Under the pieces are notes generated by a model, which saw nothing but the letters and a program-made list of their open reading frames with translations, did not search any database and was not told where the DNA came from. Below, piece after piece: positions 17,554 through 26,226 of a stretch of DNA of 64,000 nucleotides. Where the stretch lies: the NCBI RefSeq assembly GCF_001573155.1, contig NZ_JRWG01000004.1:248001-312000 (forward strand), in the 5' to 3' direction. Position numbers and translations under genes: made by a program. Origin of the DNA: Aequorivita aquimaris (GTDB taxonomy: Bacteria > Bacteroidota > Bacteroidia > Flavobacteriales > Flavobacteriaceae). Within the stretch, counting starts at the first letter, position 1, and each line of letters begins with the position of its first letter.

Positions 17554-19182
17554 CTAGATTGTGGTAATATAAACGGCTAATGACTTTCCTTCACCAAGGT
17601 CAAGCTTTTTGGAAATACGCTCCTTTCTTTTTCTACAGGATTGGGGCGTAATGTTTAAAAGAGATGCTATTTCGTTATTTCCCAAATTCATGTAGAGATA
17701 CATTATAAACCGCACATCCTGTTGGGTGAGGTTGGGATGCAAGGCCAAAAGCCGAGTAGAAAATCCAGGATTTACCTCTTCAAAATGACTGAAAAAACTG
17801 TCGAATTGGGGATTGTTTTTAAGATGTTTGCTCAGGGCCTTTAGCTGTGAGAGCAATTCGGGTTGTGCCTTTACCTGGGCATTGGCGGAGAGGGTTTCTA
17901 CTATTTCCTCAATCAATTCGTTGCGGCTGGAAAGATAGACCGCCTTTGAAGTAAGCTTTCTGTTTTTTAAGTCCAATTCATTTTTTAATCGCTGCTGCTC
18001 CAGTTTTATCCCGATTTCCCGTTCCCGTATTTGCTTTTCCGCCAGCAGACGTTTCGACTTTTCCTGCTCCAGTTCAAGTTCGGTAATTTTTTTTCTTTGC
18101 TTTTGTTTTGTAATATGGTTTCGAAATATCCAAAGGGCCAAAACAAAAAGCAGAAGTCCGAAAACCACAACGCTGTAGAAAAAGCGCCTTTCCTTTTGCA
18201 AAAGCAGTTGGCTTTCACTTAATTGATGGGCGTAATTCTGAATTTCAAACTTTATTTTATTGTTTTCATAGAGCGTAATGTTGCGTATTTTCTGCAGTGT
18301 GTCTCGGGCCATAATTACACTGTCCTTATAACGCAAGGCACTGTCATAGTCCCGTAACGATATATAGGCCTTGGAAAGCGCCTCATAGACATCTTCCCTA
18401 TTTTCCAACGATTTGGAGGCAGCTCTTGCTCGCCTTGCATATTGCAGGGCAAGTTGATAATTTTGTTGCCTCTCATAAATTTGGGCGATAAGCAGGAGAA
18501 CGAATACCCTATTATCGGCGTGGGCATCACCCACCAACTGGGGGAGGAGGGTTAAAGCCCTTTCCCGAGCCTGGTCGTAATTCGATTTAATAAAAAGATT
18601 TTCCGCCAAGGCCATTTTGGCCATAATTTCTATTTCGGGCTGGTCCCTAACCAGAGGAAGCGCTTCCTGAATATATCTACTCGCATCCTCCGCCTTATTC
18701 ATTTTATTGGAAACCAGCGCGAGATTTATGGCGTAATACCCATGCTTATTGCTGTTTATATCAGTGCTACTAAGCTCATATGCCTTTAAAAAATAATCTC
18801 TAGCCTTGGGTAAATTTGACTCTTGAAAATAGAGAATGCCAATATTATTCAAGACAGTTAATTCGTCTTTAGTTTGGAGATGTTCTATAGCTATTTCATA
18901 TGCTTTTAAATAGAATTCAAGGGCCTCTCCAAAATCGGACATAAGGTAGTAGTTGGAACCCGTATTGAGAACGGCGCGAAACTCCTGCTGGCTCCAATCA
19001 TTCTTTTGGGCAATTGCGGTTGCTTCCAACAAAATCTCGAGCGACTGTACATGTTTTTTCTCAAACATCAGCGCAATCCCCTTTTCTATCATTGCATTGC
19101 ATTCCGATTTACTTTCAACTTGGCCATAGCCAGCAGCACAAAATAAAATGAAAATAAGAAAGCATTTTTTAGTAATATCCAT
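17554..19182 (-). CDS. Membrane-spanning TPR-HTH transcriptional regulator, module B
   Basis: A 542-residue paralogue of the regulator at 11711. From ATG 19182 it starts with a signal peptide (MDITKKCFLIFILFCAAGYG), which is why this start is preferred over an ATG 48 bp upstream. TPRs run to about residue 310 (NTGSNYYLMSDFGEAL, ARDYFLKAYELS), a transmembrane helix follows near 335-355 (FYSVVVFGLLLFVLALWIF), then a coiled coil and a C-terminal HTH (LTQQDVRFIMYLYMNL, RKRKERISKKL). It is divergent from the module C regulator and precedes the two secreted-protein genes of module B. Confidence 0.87.
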   Translation of the reverse strand: MDITKKCFLIFILFCAAGYGQVESKSECNAMIEKGIALMFEKKHVQSLEILLEATAIAQKNDWSQQEFRAVLNTGSNYYLMSDFGEALEFYLKAYEIAIEHLQTKDELTVLNNIGILYFQESNLPKARDYFLKAYELSSTDINSNKHGYYAINLALVSNKMNKAEDASRYIQEALPLVRDQPEIEIMAKMALAENLFIKSNYDQARERALTLLPQLVGDAHADNRVFVLLLIAQIYERQQNYQLALQYARRARAASKSLENREDVYEALSKAYISLRDYDSALRYKDSVIMARDTLQKIRNITLYENNKIKFEIQNYAHQLSESQLLLQKERRFFYSVVVFGLLLFVLALWIFRNHITKQKQRKKITELELEQEKSKRLLAEKQIREREIGIKLEQQRLKNELDLKNRKLTSKAVYLSSRNELIEEIVETLSANAQVKAQPELLSQLKALSKHLKNNPQFDSFFSHFEEVNPGFSTRLLALHPNLTQQDVRFIMYLYMNLGNNEIASLLNITPQSCRKRKERISKKLDLGEGKSLAVYITTI

Positions 19183-19514
19183 TGGAGAAAGCAAGGTTTT
19201 TTTTGAGAGGTGAAAATATAAGAATTCCATGACAACAATCCCGTTTAAAATGCTAAGTTTCCATAAAAATGAAAGGAAGAGGGAATGTAGTGCGCAGGTC
19301 TTGGAAGCCCTCCAGGAGTGCCCAGCGGCACGGAGAGGATGCCGTAATCCTTAGACTGAATAAATCAGGAACGATTTATATTATGGAATTAATGCAAGGT
19401 TTACGTAAGTGATTATAGCATATTTATTTCCAAGCACTTTTTTATACTATTCACATTTTTATAATAATTTGTGCCCTAATTAATATATGTGATCCACTAT
19501 TAAAAGTTTCCCCA
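19183..19514. other. Divergent promoter region between module B and C regulators
   Basis: A 332-bp gap between two head-to-head regulator genes that must carry both promoters. It contains a GC-rich island (about 19290-19355) unlike the AT-rich flanks, with a GTGCC-CAGC-GGCAC hairpin at 19318-19331. A 47-codon frame from ATG 19269 to TGA 19412 crosses the island but has no recognisable features and is not called as a gene. Confidence 0.5.
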
Positions 19515-21062
19515 ATGAAGTCGCTACTAATTTTTTTATTTCTAATTATAAATGCACAAGAGGAAACACGACCCGAATGTGATATACTTATACAGCAAGC
19601 TATTGAAGCGATGCATCAAAATAAGCATGCCAAATCTCTGGAAATACTTACCAAGGTTCAGAAAATCGCCCAGGAAAAAGGTTGGCACAAAGAATTATTC
19701 TTGACGTTAAACAATATTGGAGCAAACTATTATAAACTTTCCGACTATGGGGAAGCCCTTGAAAATTACCTTCTGGCCTATGATATTGCCCTTAGTTATT
19801 TGGATACAACCCAGGAAATGGTCGTTCTCAATAATATTGGGATTCTCTTCTATCAAGAAAACAATCTTGGAGAGGCAGAAAAGTATTTTTTAAAAGCTTA
19901 TACCCTTGCCCATAAAAACACCGACAGTTTTAAGATGGGTCTTTATGCCGTCAATTTAGGACTGGCACTCAATAGCGCAGGCCGACTCGAGGATGCAAGG
20001 GCGTATTTGCAGAAGGCGCTGCCGCTTCTTCAAAACCATCAAAATGTATTATTGCAGGGGCGATATGCATTGGCCGAAAATTATTATTTAAGTGATGAAC
20101 AAAAAAACGCTAAGGAAGAATTATTGCGTTTAATACCTGAGTTGACCACTTTGGAATTTATAGAACAAAAAGCATCCGGACTGCTTTTACTATCCAAAAT
20201 AGCGTTAAGCGAAGCGAATATAAAAAAAGCAGAAGAGTTTGCCGCCTTGGCCCAAAATCCCCATAATAGCTTGGACACGCAAATAAATATATTCCAACAT
20301 CTTTCAAATCTTAATTATAGGGAAAAAAAGTACGAATTGGCCAGTAAATACAAAGATACGGTCATAATTCTCAAGGATAGTCTATACCATCTAAAGAGCA
20401 GTAGCCAGTTTGAGGCAAACCGTGTAAAGTTCGCCATGAGGAATTATGAAATTGAAATGATAGAGAAAACCAAAAATTATGAAGCAGAACGTAAAATGCT
20501 CTATGCTTCATTCAGTGCAATTGTATTTATAATTCTAGTGATTGTTTGGACCTGGAGAAATGCCCACATTAGAGATAAGCAAAAAAAGATAATTGCTGAA
20601 AGAAATCAAAAAATTAAAATGCTGGAACTGGAAAGTGAACTGGAAGCAAAAAACAGGACATTGGCGGTTAAGGCATTAAATATGTCCAATAGAAATGAAG
20701 TATTGCAGGAAGTGGTACAGAACATCAAAGAGCAAGTAGATTTATCAAACAAACCTGAAGTCAGAAAATATGTGGCCATTTTAAACAAACAAATCAAAAA
20801 GGATAAAACCAAAGATGATTTCCTCATACATTTTGAAGAAACCAATCACGGTTTTTTGAGCTCGCTGCGGGAAAAACACCAAAATCTCAATGTGAATGAT
20901 ATACGTTTTTTATCCTATTTGTACATGAATCTATCCATCAAGGAAATTTCATCGCTGTTGAATATTACCCCAGATGCCTGCAGAAAAAGAAAAGAGCGTA
21001 TCGCAAAAAAAATGGGACTTCAAGAAACAGCCGAACTATTTCCGTATCTCTCCCATATCTAA
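19515..21062 (+). CDS. Membrane-spanning TPR-HTH transcriptional regulator, module C
   Basis: A 515-residue paralogue of the regulators at 11711 and 17554, on the opposite strand. It has a short signal peptide (MKSLLIFLFLIINAQ), TPRs to about residue 300 (NNIGANYYKLSDYGEAL, AEKYFLKAYTLA), a transmembrane helix near 330-345 (LYASFSAIVFIILVIVW), a shorter coiled coil than its paralogues and a C-terminal HTH (LNVNDIRFLSYLYMNL, KEISSLLNI, RKRKERIAKKM). It precedes the module C Asp-box gene by 118 bp. The likely action is direct control of that gene in response to a periplasmic or envelope cue sensed by the TPRs. Confidence 0.87.
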   Translation: MKSLLIFLFLIINAQEETRPECDILIQQAIEAMHQNKHAKSLEILTKVQKIAQEKGWHKELFLTLNNIGANYYKLSDYGEALENYLLAYDIALSYLDTTQEMVVLNNIGILFYQENNLGEAEKYFLKAYTLAHKNTDSFKMGLYAVNLGLALNSAGRLEDARAYLQKALPLLQNHQNVLLQGRYALAENYYLSDEQKNAKEELLRLIPELTTLEFIEQKASGLLLLSKIALSEANIKKAEEFAALAQNPHNSLDTQINIFQHLSNLNYREKKYELASKYKDTVIILKDSLYHLKSSSQFEANRVKFAMRNYEIEMIEKTKNYEAERKMLYASFSAIVFIILVIVWTWRNAHIRDKQKKIIAERNQKIKMLELESELEAKNRTLAVKALNMSNRNEVLQEVVQNIKEQVDLSNKPEVRKYVAILNKQIKKDKTKDDFLIHFEETNHGFLSSLREKHQNLNVNDIRFLSYLYMNLSIKEISSLLNITPDACRKRKERIAKKMGLQETAELFPYLSHI

Positions 21063-21071
21063 ATATCTGGT

Positions 21072-21098
21072 TGTCCCATTATTTATTTTCCCATGTCC
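21072..21098 (+). promoter_or_regulatory. TGTCCC/TGTCC pair between regulator and effector, module C
   Basis: TGTCCC (21072-21077) and TGTCC (21094-21098) lie on the coding strand 10 and 32 bp after the regulator stop, again 22 bp apart, as in module B. They are candidate variants of the TGTCAC site. Confidence 0.35.
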
Positions 21099-21180
21099 TA
21101 TTAATTCGTGTGGTCTTCTATCTGAAATTCAATTTGATTTTACACTTTAGCGCTGCAATTAATTTTATAACCAGTACACC

Positions 21181-23493
21181 ATGAAAAATCTTTTTACTCT
21201 CTTTTTAGTTTTACCGCTGTTTTTTAATGCCACTATCCCCATATATGCCCAATTGGATTTTGTGGGGTCTGAAGATTATGGTAGGATATTTAATATTACG
21301 TACCATCCTACTGTGGAAAATAGACTATTTGCCACCTCTATGAATAACCACATTTTACGGTCGGAAGATAACGGAGAGACTTGGCATGTATTATTCTCGA
21401 TGCGATATCAGGACGCCAATGAATTTCAAAACCTGAGAATGACAAATAATAATATGGCATTGAGTTTCGTAAAATACAATCGCGACTCGGCTGACAACAG
21501 TATCCTCATTTTAGATCTGAGCACAAATGCTATAATCAAAGAAATAGAAATTCCCAATAGTGCCAATGTAAAATATATCCAGTCATACGCTATCTATCCC
21601 CAAAATTCCGACATTATATTAATGAATGCCGTTCTTGAATTTGGCACCGATGAAATAACCTATTATACTACGGATGGTGGCCAAACCTGGGATCAAGTTT
21701 ATTCTAAAAGTGACTATGATGGGGTCTCTCTAAATAATATTGCAATTAATCCACAGAATCCCCAACATCTTATATTAACCAGAGGGTTTGGGCCAAATGG
21801 GGTAGAAGGGGGTTTATTGACTTCCACAGATGCCGGTCAAACTTGGAACCTGAAGTTGGAAAATATTATTTTACACCCCATAGCTTTCAACCCCTTCAAT
21901 ATTGACGAAATATATGTAGCCACAGGAATAAGCTTCGGCAACAGCCCAGAAAACCTATATCGTTCATACGACGGGGGAGAAACCTGGAATGCGATTCCTT
22001 TAACCTGGACGGAAGGAAGCTTAAACAATATCAATGTAATAGCGTTTAATCCTATTACAGAAGGTCATATCATTGTACTGGAAGAGAATGAAATAGTTGT
22101 TTCGAATGATAACGGAACAAGTTGGGAACATTATGTTTACGAGCCTATCGATGTTCATACTTACTATTCAGGATGGAATCTTTCCTTTAATCCATTTAAT
22201 GAGGAGGAAGTTTTTATCAATAGTGATTACTTTCCAATGTTTTCTGAAGATGGTGGTGCTACTATAACGTGGAAAAAAAATAAGTATTTTAGATCAACCG
22301 GCTCAATAGGTCTATTTGCGCAGAGCGATATGCACTTATATTACGGAGTGCAATATGGCTTTGTACATCGGAATCTAGCCACCCAGACCGAAGAAGCATT
22401 TGATCTTGTTCCCTTGGATGCCTATACCCAAGGCGATGCCCCTACTTTGTTTGTAGATACGACCACTGAGGGGCGAGTCTTTACCTTTAGTAGCGGTTGG
22501 TTTGGAGCAGACCTAGAAGTTAGTAATGACCATGGACAAAATAAATTTCAAATTTACAATACTTATATGAACTATGTGGATGCCTTAAAAGTGGATCCAC
22601 ATACCCCAAATGAAGTTTGGTATTCCCTATCCAATAATATGGGAGAAATTGAATTTTGGAAAGCTGATATAAGCGATCCAAACAATATTACCAATACGGC
22701 CATCACAGTTCCAGAAACGGGTTTGATAAAAGGTATATATTTTTATGAAAATGATGTGGATAAGGCACTAATCTCTATAGGAACAAATATTTATAAAACT
22801 GAAGACGGGGGGCTAAGTTGGGCAAATTCCAGCACGGGCTTGGAAGAACTGCTCCCCGGAACTGATTTAATTATCCATCTGGCTTCAAATCCTTTAAACG
22901 AAGACCAAGTAACACTTTCTACCAATCGAGGCATCTTCACATCCTTAAATGGGGGAGCAACCTGGTCTAAAATTTATGATGGCCTGGTCCATAAAACATT
23001 CCATTCAGAGTTTGTAGATGCGCATCTAGTGGGAATTGTATTTGATTCTGACGTTTCACAATTTACGATTGTTTATTCTCTGGATGGGGGACAAACATGG
23101 GAGGCTATTGCAAATGAAGAACTCTTACAGATTACCGCTGTTGACGCCACCGTAAAATTCGAGGAAGAAAGTGCCGAGGTTTATATAGGGAGTATAGATC
23201 TGGGATTAATAAAATATACCATCGACTTGCAGGCTTTGGGTATGGGCAATAATCCCGCTGAGAAAACTACCGTGCAAGTTTATCCAAACCCTGTAAACCA
23301 TACGCTTAATTTAAGAAATAAAAAGACTATAAAAGACGTAAGAATATACAGTACGGGTGGGCAACAACTCTTGAGTAAAAATATCAATGCTTTACAAACA
23401 CAGCTAGACCTTTCCTTCCTAAAGAATGGGATATACATACTTCAAGTGGAAGACAATATGGAAACCCACACAATTAAAATTATAAAAGAGTAG
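21181..23493 (+). CDS. Secreted Asp-box propeller protein with type IX sorting domain, module C
   Basis: A 770-residue paralogue of the proteins at 9300 and 15133, more AT-rich in codon use. It begins with a signal peptide (ends PIYAQ, residue 24); Asp-box motifs are spread throughout (SEDNGETW, TDGGQTW, TDAGQTW, YDGGETW, SNDNGTSW, SEDGGAT, TEDGGLSW, LDGGQTW). The C-terminus (VYPNPVNHTLNLRNKK to IKIIKE) is a Por sorting domain for type IX secretion. The final TPR regulator partner is directly upstream. As for the paralogues, an extracellular binding or sensing role is inferred and no enzyme active site is visible. Confidence 0.88.
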   Translation: MKNLFTLFLVLPLFFNATIPIYAQLDFVGSEDYGRIFNITYHPTVENRLFATSMNNHILRSEDNGETWHVLFSMRYQDANEFQNLRMTNNNMALSFVKYNRDSADNSILILDLSTNAIIKEIEIPNSANVKYIQSYAIYPQNSDIILMNAVLEFGTDEITYYTTDGGQTWDQVYSKSDYDGVSLNNIAINPQNPQHLILTRGFGPNGVEGGLLTSTDAGQTWNLKLENIILHPIAFNPFNIDEIYVATGISFGNSPENLYRSYDGGETWNAIPLTWTEGSLNNINVIAFNPITEGHIIVLEENEIVVSNDNGTSWEHYVYEPIDVHTYYSGWNLSFNPFNEEEVFINSDYFPMFSEDGGATITWKKNKYFRSTGSIGLFAQSDMHLYYGVQYGFVHRNLATQTEEAFDLVPLDAYTQGDAPTLFVDTTTEGRVFTFSSGWFGADLEVSNDHGQNKFQIYNTYMNYVDALKVDPHTPNEVWYSLSNNMGEIEFWKADISDPNNITNTAITVPETGLIKGIYFYENDVDKALISIGTNIYKTEDGGLSWANSSTGLEELLPGTDLIIHLASNPLNEDQVTLSTNRGIFTSLNGGATWSKIYDGLVHKTFHSEFVDAHLVGIVFDSDVSQFTIVYSLDGGQTWEAIANEELLQITAVDATVKFEEESAEVYIGSIDLGLIKYTIDLQALGMGNNPAEKTTVQVYPNPVNHTLNLRNKKTIKDVRIYSTGGQQLLSKNINALQTQLDLSFLKNGIYILQVEDNMETHTIKIIKE

Positions 23494-23595
23494 TTTTGTC
23501 GGTTTTAGATAGTTGCGTAACAGCTACAAAGTCTAGGATTTTTTAGACTTCTTTTATATCTTAAGAAATGAGGATGAAATAGCTAGCAGGATTTT
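23494..23595. other. Intergenic region after module C
   Basis: An AT-rich gap of about 300 bp (23494-23804) with no gene; its one structured element is the inverted repeat at 23596-23656. Confidence 0.4.
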
Positions 23596-23656
23596 GGGCT
23601 TGGAAGGTTTAAAAAGATTGGCTCTAGGTTGATGAATTTAAACCCTCACCAAGCCC
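23596..23656. repeat. Long imperfect inverted repeat
   Basis: Left arm GGGCTTGGAAGGTTTAAA (23596-23613) pairs with right arm TTTAAACCCTCACCAAGCCC (23637-23656), with a small bulge, around a 23-nt loop. No T-tract follows on either strand, so it is not an ordinary terminator; it may be a structured RNA end or remnant of a small mobile repeat. Confidence 0.6.
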
Positions 23657-23804
23657 AATCTCTATACAAAATGTTTAAGTTTTTCATTTATTAACCTTAC
23701 CTGGTTTTCTAATATTCTTAATCATTCTGCCCTATACGTTTCGGTTGAAAATCTTATAGGACAAAACCCAACAGATATTCAAATTGCCAAATATTATCAG
23801 CAAC

Positions 23805-24023
23805 CTAAGCCAAATTCGCTACCACTTCATAGTAAGCCCCGCTAAGCAATCTGACGGCAGTATCCATTTCCTGGGGGTTTAAATGGGCAAATCCCAATCG
23901 CAATGCCGTTAAATTGCGCTTTTGATAAAGACAAACGCTTGGCAGCACCAATCCCTTTTTCCTTGCTTCCCTTTGTAAATCCTTCAGTGGGAAGAAGTCG
24001 GGGAACCGAACCCACTTTTTCAC
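23805..24023 (-). pseudogene. C-terminal fragment of a MocR/PdxR-type PLP-dependent regulator
   Basis: Seventy-two codons read as the end of a GntR-aminotransferase fusion (MocR) protein: FPLKDLQREARKKGLVLPS, then LRLGFAHLNPQEMDTAVRLL, matching the last part of the aminotransferase-like domain. The first usable codon is a GTG and nothing upstream encodes the winged helix or the PLP-lysine region, so about 85% of the gene is gone. Full-length members regulate vitamin B6 or amino-acid genes. This is a decayed remnant inside an accessory region. Confidence 0.65.
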
Positions 24024-24077
24024 TATAATTTCCTTTTTATAATTACTTTACGGAAAACCATAAAGCAACAACATTAT

Positions 24078-24470
24078 TTAAAACGGCTCCATCCAATCCA
24101 ACCAATCCGATTGCTCCGAACATCTAAAAATATCCGTAATCACATCGCCCGTAAACTCAAAATAGAGCGCATGTTTAAAACCAGAATTATTGCCCGTAAG
24201 CACAAAAAGAGGCTTGCCGCATAGGCAGCCAGTACAGATATTTGTGGAGAGGAACATTTGGGTATCGCCCTTTTTCCGCAGGGAATCAAATATTTTCTTT
24301 TGCTCAAGAATAAAAGAGGTTTTCCGCATATCTTGATATAGGCAGTCATCATCAAGTACTTCATTCAGCAAATGATAATCCAGGTTTTGATAAGCAGCAA
24401 GGGTTTGTTGAAGTTTGGTTTTTAATGTTGCTGTTTGGGCGAGGGTTTGTATTAGTTGTGTTGCTTTCAT
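24078..24470 (-). CDS. Hypothetical protein with a Cys cluster
   Basis: A 130-residue soluble protein starting MKATQLIQTLAQ; a TTG six codons upstream would overlap the preceding gene. The first half is helical and acidic (NEVLDDDCLYQDM), and the second half has a cysteine cluster ICTGCLCGKPLFVLTG followed by short beta segments (ALYFEFTGDVITDIF). This could bind metal, but no family is recognised. It starts 4 bp after the stop of the upstream gene, so the two probably form one transcript and may act together. Confidence 0.6.
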   Translation of the reverse strand: MKATQLIQTLAQTATLKTKLQQTLAAYQNLDYHLLNEVLDDDCLYQDMRKTSFILEQKKIFDSLRKKGDTQMFLSTNICTGCLCGKPLFVLTGNNSGFKHALYFEFTGDVITDIFRCSEQSDWLDWMEPF

Positions 24471-24474
24471 ATTA

Positions 24475-24771
24475 TTATAAGTTTCCAAAAGGGTTAGGAT
24501 TATGTATCAAGCCTCTAATCTGTCCTTCCACTGGAGCCATAAAACTGCGGTATTTTGCCAGATAGTCCACAGTATCAAAAGGAATAATGGCTTCTAACTT
24601 GCGCTCAGTTAAATCAAATATGAGTTCAGCATAAAAATTTGCAACGGCATAAACAGTAATACTTTTTATAGGGTCTGTCCAAGTCAGAAAATCTGCAACC
24701 TTGGGACAGTGTTTTTCTACATATACAAGCTTTTCATCAGCGAACAAATGGTCAAAATTGTACCGGGTCAT
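24475..24771 (-). CDS. Hypothetical protein
   Basis: A 98-residue protein from ATG 24771 (MTRYNFDHLFADEK). The frame stays open to 24870, but the extra codons run through low-complexity intergenic sequence and are left out. It contains a short helix-strand pattern (ITVYAVANFYAELIFDL, KLEAIIPFDTVDYLAKY) and ends HNPNPFGNL. No domain is recognised. It is followed after 4 bp by another unknown gene; the pair might be a small two-component module such as a toxin-antidote or effector-immunity set, but nothing in the sequence proves that. Confidence 0.5.
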   Translation of the reverse strand: MTRYNFDHLFADEKLVYVEKHCPKVADFLTWTDPIKSITVYAVANFYAELIFDLTERKLEAIIPFDTVDYLAKYRSFMAPVEGQIRGLIHNPNPFGNL

Positions 24772-24964
24772 TTTTCGGTTGTCTGTTATCAGTTGTCTTT
24801 TGTCGGATACTGAATTATAATTTTTTAAAAATATAACATTGCAAATCAATCCTTTTACGGGATTCCGCATTTGGGACAGATTTTGTTGGATTGCCTACGC
24901 TGAAGCTACGAAATACGAGGTGGGGGGACGAAGAGTCAATATTCAAAAATAAAAACCTAGCTTA

Positions 24965-25687
24965 TTATTGATAGCAGATATATTTATCAATAATATACTT
25001 GGTGATGGGTTTTAGGGTTTTTCCTGTTATGGGATGAAGACCATAGTCTGAAAAGAAATCAAGACTGCCATCTTTGTTTTTACTATACCATACCCGAACG
25101 CTACCGTTAGGATTGAAGAATACAGTATTACAATCTGGCTTTATCAGTTTAAAACTAGCTATTCTATCCTCTTTATATGCCTTGAGTTCACCTTTGCTCA
25201 ATTTGTCGGCATCGAAAGGAGTTTCCACATAATTATTGCCATCCCATTCCATCCAACGCTGTTGTTTGGATGCCATTACTGAAAATATTACCACTAAAGC
25301 GATTAAAATAATGGCTAATGATATTTTATGACTCCTTATAAAATTCTTAAATCTAAAATCGCCAGCAGTTTTCTTTTCTGCTTCAAGTGTGGAAGTATCC
25401 TTTTTAATTTCTTTAATCCTTATAACAAATTGAGTGTAATCTTCATATCCTAAAAAAGAAGCTAGTCCTTCGAGGACTGCAGGTTGCTTTATCTCCACTT
25501 GTTCATCTGCCATTGCCTCATTGTGATAATCTCTTAATCTTCTTTCACCAAATTGAAAGTGTTGATTCTCATCAATATAATTTGACAAAACAGTGGCCAA
25601 ACGGGATTTAGAAGGATTCATATTTCCTAAATCCTCTTCCTGTCTTAAAGCCATTTCAAAGCTTTCTATAATTAATCTGTTATGCAC
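24965..25687 (-). CDS. Single-pass membrane protein with a cytoplasmic helical domain
   Basis: A 240-residue protein with a probable GTG start (no ATG before residue 12; a stop lies just upstream). Residues 1-95 form a helical domain with the pattern FGERRLRDYHN and VLEGLASFLGYEDYTQFV, a module that recurs at the N-terminus of many uncharacterised Bacteroidota membrane proteins. One transmembrane helix follows near residues 118-135 (ISLAIILIALVVIFSVMA), then an external domain (WMEWDGNNYVETPFD, NPNGSVRVWYSKNKDG) of about 95 residues. The function is unknown; the topology suggests signalling or scaffolding between cytoplasm and envelope. Confidence 0.65.
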   Translation of the reverse strand: MHNRLIIESFEMALRQEEDLGNMNPSKSRLATVLSNYIDENQHFQFGERRLRDYHNEAMADEQVEIKQPAVLEGLASFLGYEDYTQFVIRIKEIKKDTSTLEAEKKTAGDFRFKNFIRSHKISLAIILIALVVIFSVMASKQQRWMEWDGNNYVETPFDADKLSKGELKAYKEDRIASFKLIKPDCNTVFFNPNGSVRVWYSKNKDGSLDFFSDYGLHPITGKTLKPITKYIIDKYICYQ

Positions 25688-26038
25688 CTTCAGCTATTTT
25701 ATCCAATGCTTAAAACTACAAAATTCACTTGGAAATTCTTTGGAAGATCATTTCCAATATGTTTCCAATCCTTTTCCAACCCTTTATTCAGCATCTCCCT
25801 TTATTTGCTACATCATTGAGAATCTAAAAGTTTTAAAGATTTCAATATCAGTAAGGAGGCACTGAGTAATGCCATTAGATGAAGTGGGGAAATAAGTCTT
25901 CCGCATTACTTCAGAACTTCCTTCTTCCCTTTTTACAGAGCAAGGCCAGTCCTAAGCTTTTCAAATTTTCTTTTAAAAAATCACAACAGATTTTTTAGAA
26001 CAGACACCCTATTGTTCATCCAAAAAATTCACATTCAA
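25688..26038. other. Divergent intergenic region before the lipopeptide-kinase operon
   Basis: A 351-bp gap between the GTG-started membrane protein (minus) and the small lipopeptide gene (plus), expected to hold both promoters. It is AT-rich; I see no confident promoter box, hairpin or additional gene. Confidence 0.4.
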
Positions 26039-26191
26039 ATGAAAAAAGCAACATTTTTAATCGGCATATTATTATTTATTATTGCGATCAGCTCTTGTAC
26101 TCCAGAAGCTAGAATAGACCAAGCAGAACCACAAAGCTGTTGTGGCGATGATGGAAATCTTCCGCCCACACCACCAATTGGTGGAGGTTAA
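26039..26191 (+). CDS. Small Cys-rich lipopeptide upstream of a TPR histidine kinase
   Basis: A 50-residue frame from ATG 26039 to TAA 26189-26191. It has a lipoprotein signal (MKKATFLIGILLFIIAISSC, Cys20) and a mature part of only about 31 residues: charged residues, a Cys-Cys-Gly-Asp-Asp element and a Pro/Gly-rich end LPPTPPIGGG. It precedes the TPR histidine kinase gene by 35 bp and is likely in the same transcript. Its size, export and location suggest an accessory sensor component or a signal peptide for the kinase; this is inference. The clear lipoprotein signal argues against a chance frame. Confidence 0.65.
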   Translation: MKKATFLIGILLFIIAISSCTPEARIDQAEPQSCCGDDGNLPPTPPIGGG

Positions 26192-26226
26192 ATAAAAAAT
26201 CTGGAAATAAATTTTATTTTTGAGGA

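Noticed and set aside
19269-19412. A 47-codon frame in the divergent region between the two regulators
   Set aside because: It has no signal, motif or supporting context and is explained by the GC-rich island.
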